Virus record (IMG/VR): IMGVR_UViG_3300021185_000683
Span: 1-24,545 of that record
Reading direction: 5' to 3' (one strand)
Origin: a virus
Length of the DNA stretch: 24,545 nucleotides
The notes beneath the pieces are model-generated. The model searched no databases. It saw only the letters and a program-made list of their open reading frames with translations, and was not told where the DNA came from. Below are positions 24,385 through 24,545 of this stretch, piece by piece; position 1 is the stretch's first letter, and each line of letters begins with the position of its first letter. The position numbers and the translations under genes are program-made.

Positions 24385-24545
24385 TTAATCCTCTGCTACC
24401 AAGCCATTTGAGGCACTAATTGCTGCACCGACTGCATCGGTTGTGTTGTCTACTCTGCGTAGCCCTTGGAAGACTGAACGTCCTGCGCTTGTGCCGACAT
24501 GAAGTAGTTCAGTATCGTCATCGTAGGCCAAAGCTGTTACCGCAT
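24385..24545 (-). CDS. C-terminal end of a tail/appendage structural protein (partial)
   Basis: The minus-strand frame ending with TAA at 24387-24385 is open to the right edge. The 52 full codons seen read ...VTALAYDDDTELLHVGTSAG, then RSVFQGLRRVDNTTDAVGAA and a short Ser/Asn/Glu tail. The 'YDDxTxLLHVGTSAG' phrase looks like a beta-propeller blade-like repeat that I associate with large tail-associated proteins of marine phages. It is too short for a firm name. It precedes the fibre gene by three bases, so it belongs to the same operon. Confidence 0.6.
   Translation of the reverse strand, partial: AVTALAYDDDTELLHVGTSAGRSVFQGLRRVDNTTDAVGAAISASNGLVAED

Noticed and set aside
1-24545. tRNA genes, CRISPR arrays, insertion sequences, integrase or attachment sites
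   Set aside because: None seen. The gaps between genes are short, and no cloverleaf, regularly spaced repeat or transposase motif was found by eye.

Overview
This window looks like about 24.5 kb of a lytic podovirus genome from a marine alphaproteobacterial host (Roseobacter, SAR116 or SAR11 relatives are likely). Virtually all of it is tightly packed phage genes with overlapping starts and stops. The best pointer to the group is the family A DNA polymerase at 2555-4729. It carries a DnaJ-like zinc finger (two CxxCxGxG repeats) between its exonuclease and polymerase domains, a hallmark I associate with phage HMO-2011 of 'Candidatus Puniceispirillum' and its relatives. That assignment comes from remembered family knowledge, not from a search.

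Layout. The plus strand (3-10298) is the DNA replication and nucleotide-supply arm. It holds the end of a TOPRIM primase, two small unknown genes, a strong terminator (1240-1267), a probable promoter (about 1283-1310), then a compact operon: DnaB-type helicase, DNA polymerase, a probable ssDNA-binding protein, a Cas4/RecB-like exonuclease, a second small PD-(D/E)XK nuclease, two small unknown proteins, a MazG-like pyrophosphohydrolase and a class II (B12-dependent) ribonucleotide reductase. A small RMF-like protein, a third PD-(D/E)XK-like protein and one more small protein close the arm.

The minus strand (10372 to the right edge) is the late arm and converges on the early arm at a bidirectional terminator (10339-10368). 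Reading in its own direction from the right edge: the end of a tail or appendage protein, a tail-fibre/receptor-binding protein with a carbohydrate-binding-like module, a probable fibre-assembly accessory protein, a GNAT-like protein with two tandem sigma70-like promoters in front of it, a long Asp/Gly-rich coiled-coil virion protein, a lysis cassette (GH24 lysozyme with C-terminal membrane segment, Rz-like and overlapping Rz1-like spanins), a virion protein ending in a peptidase S74-like chaperone domain, two small acidic proteins and two very large probable internal virion (ejection) proteins.

How it works together. Helicase, primase, polymerase and SSB copy the genome. The nucleases probably degrade host DNA or process recombination intermediates, so that the reductase can turn host ribonucleotides into dNTPs, with the MazG-like enzyme adjusting nucleotide pools. 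The late arm makes the tail, the ejection proteins and the lysis enzymes. No RNA polymerase, integrase, tRNA, CRISPR or transposon is visible, and no separate holin. The most noteworthy observations are the zinc finger in the polymerase, a 16-bp palindrome exactly filling a near-consensus promoter spacer in the late arm, a lysozyme with two substituted triad positions and a C-terminal membrane segment, and an S74 chaperone domain on an apparent non-spike virion protein.
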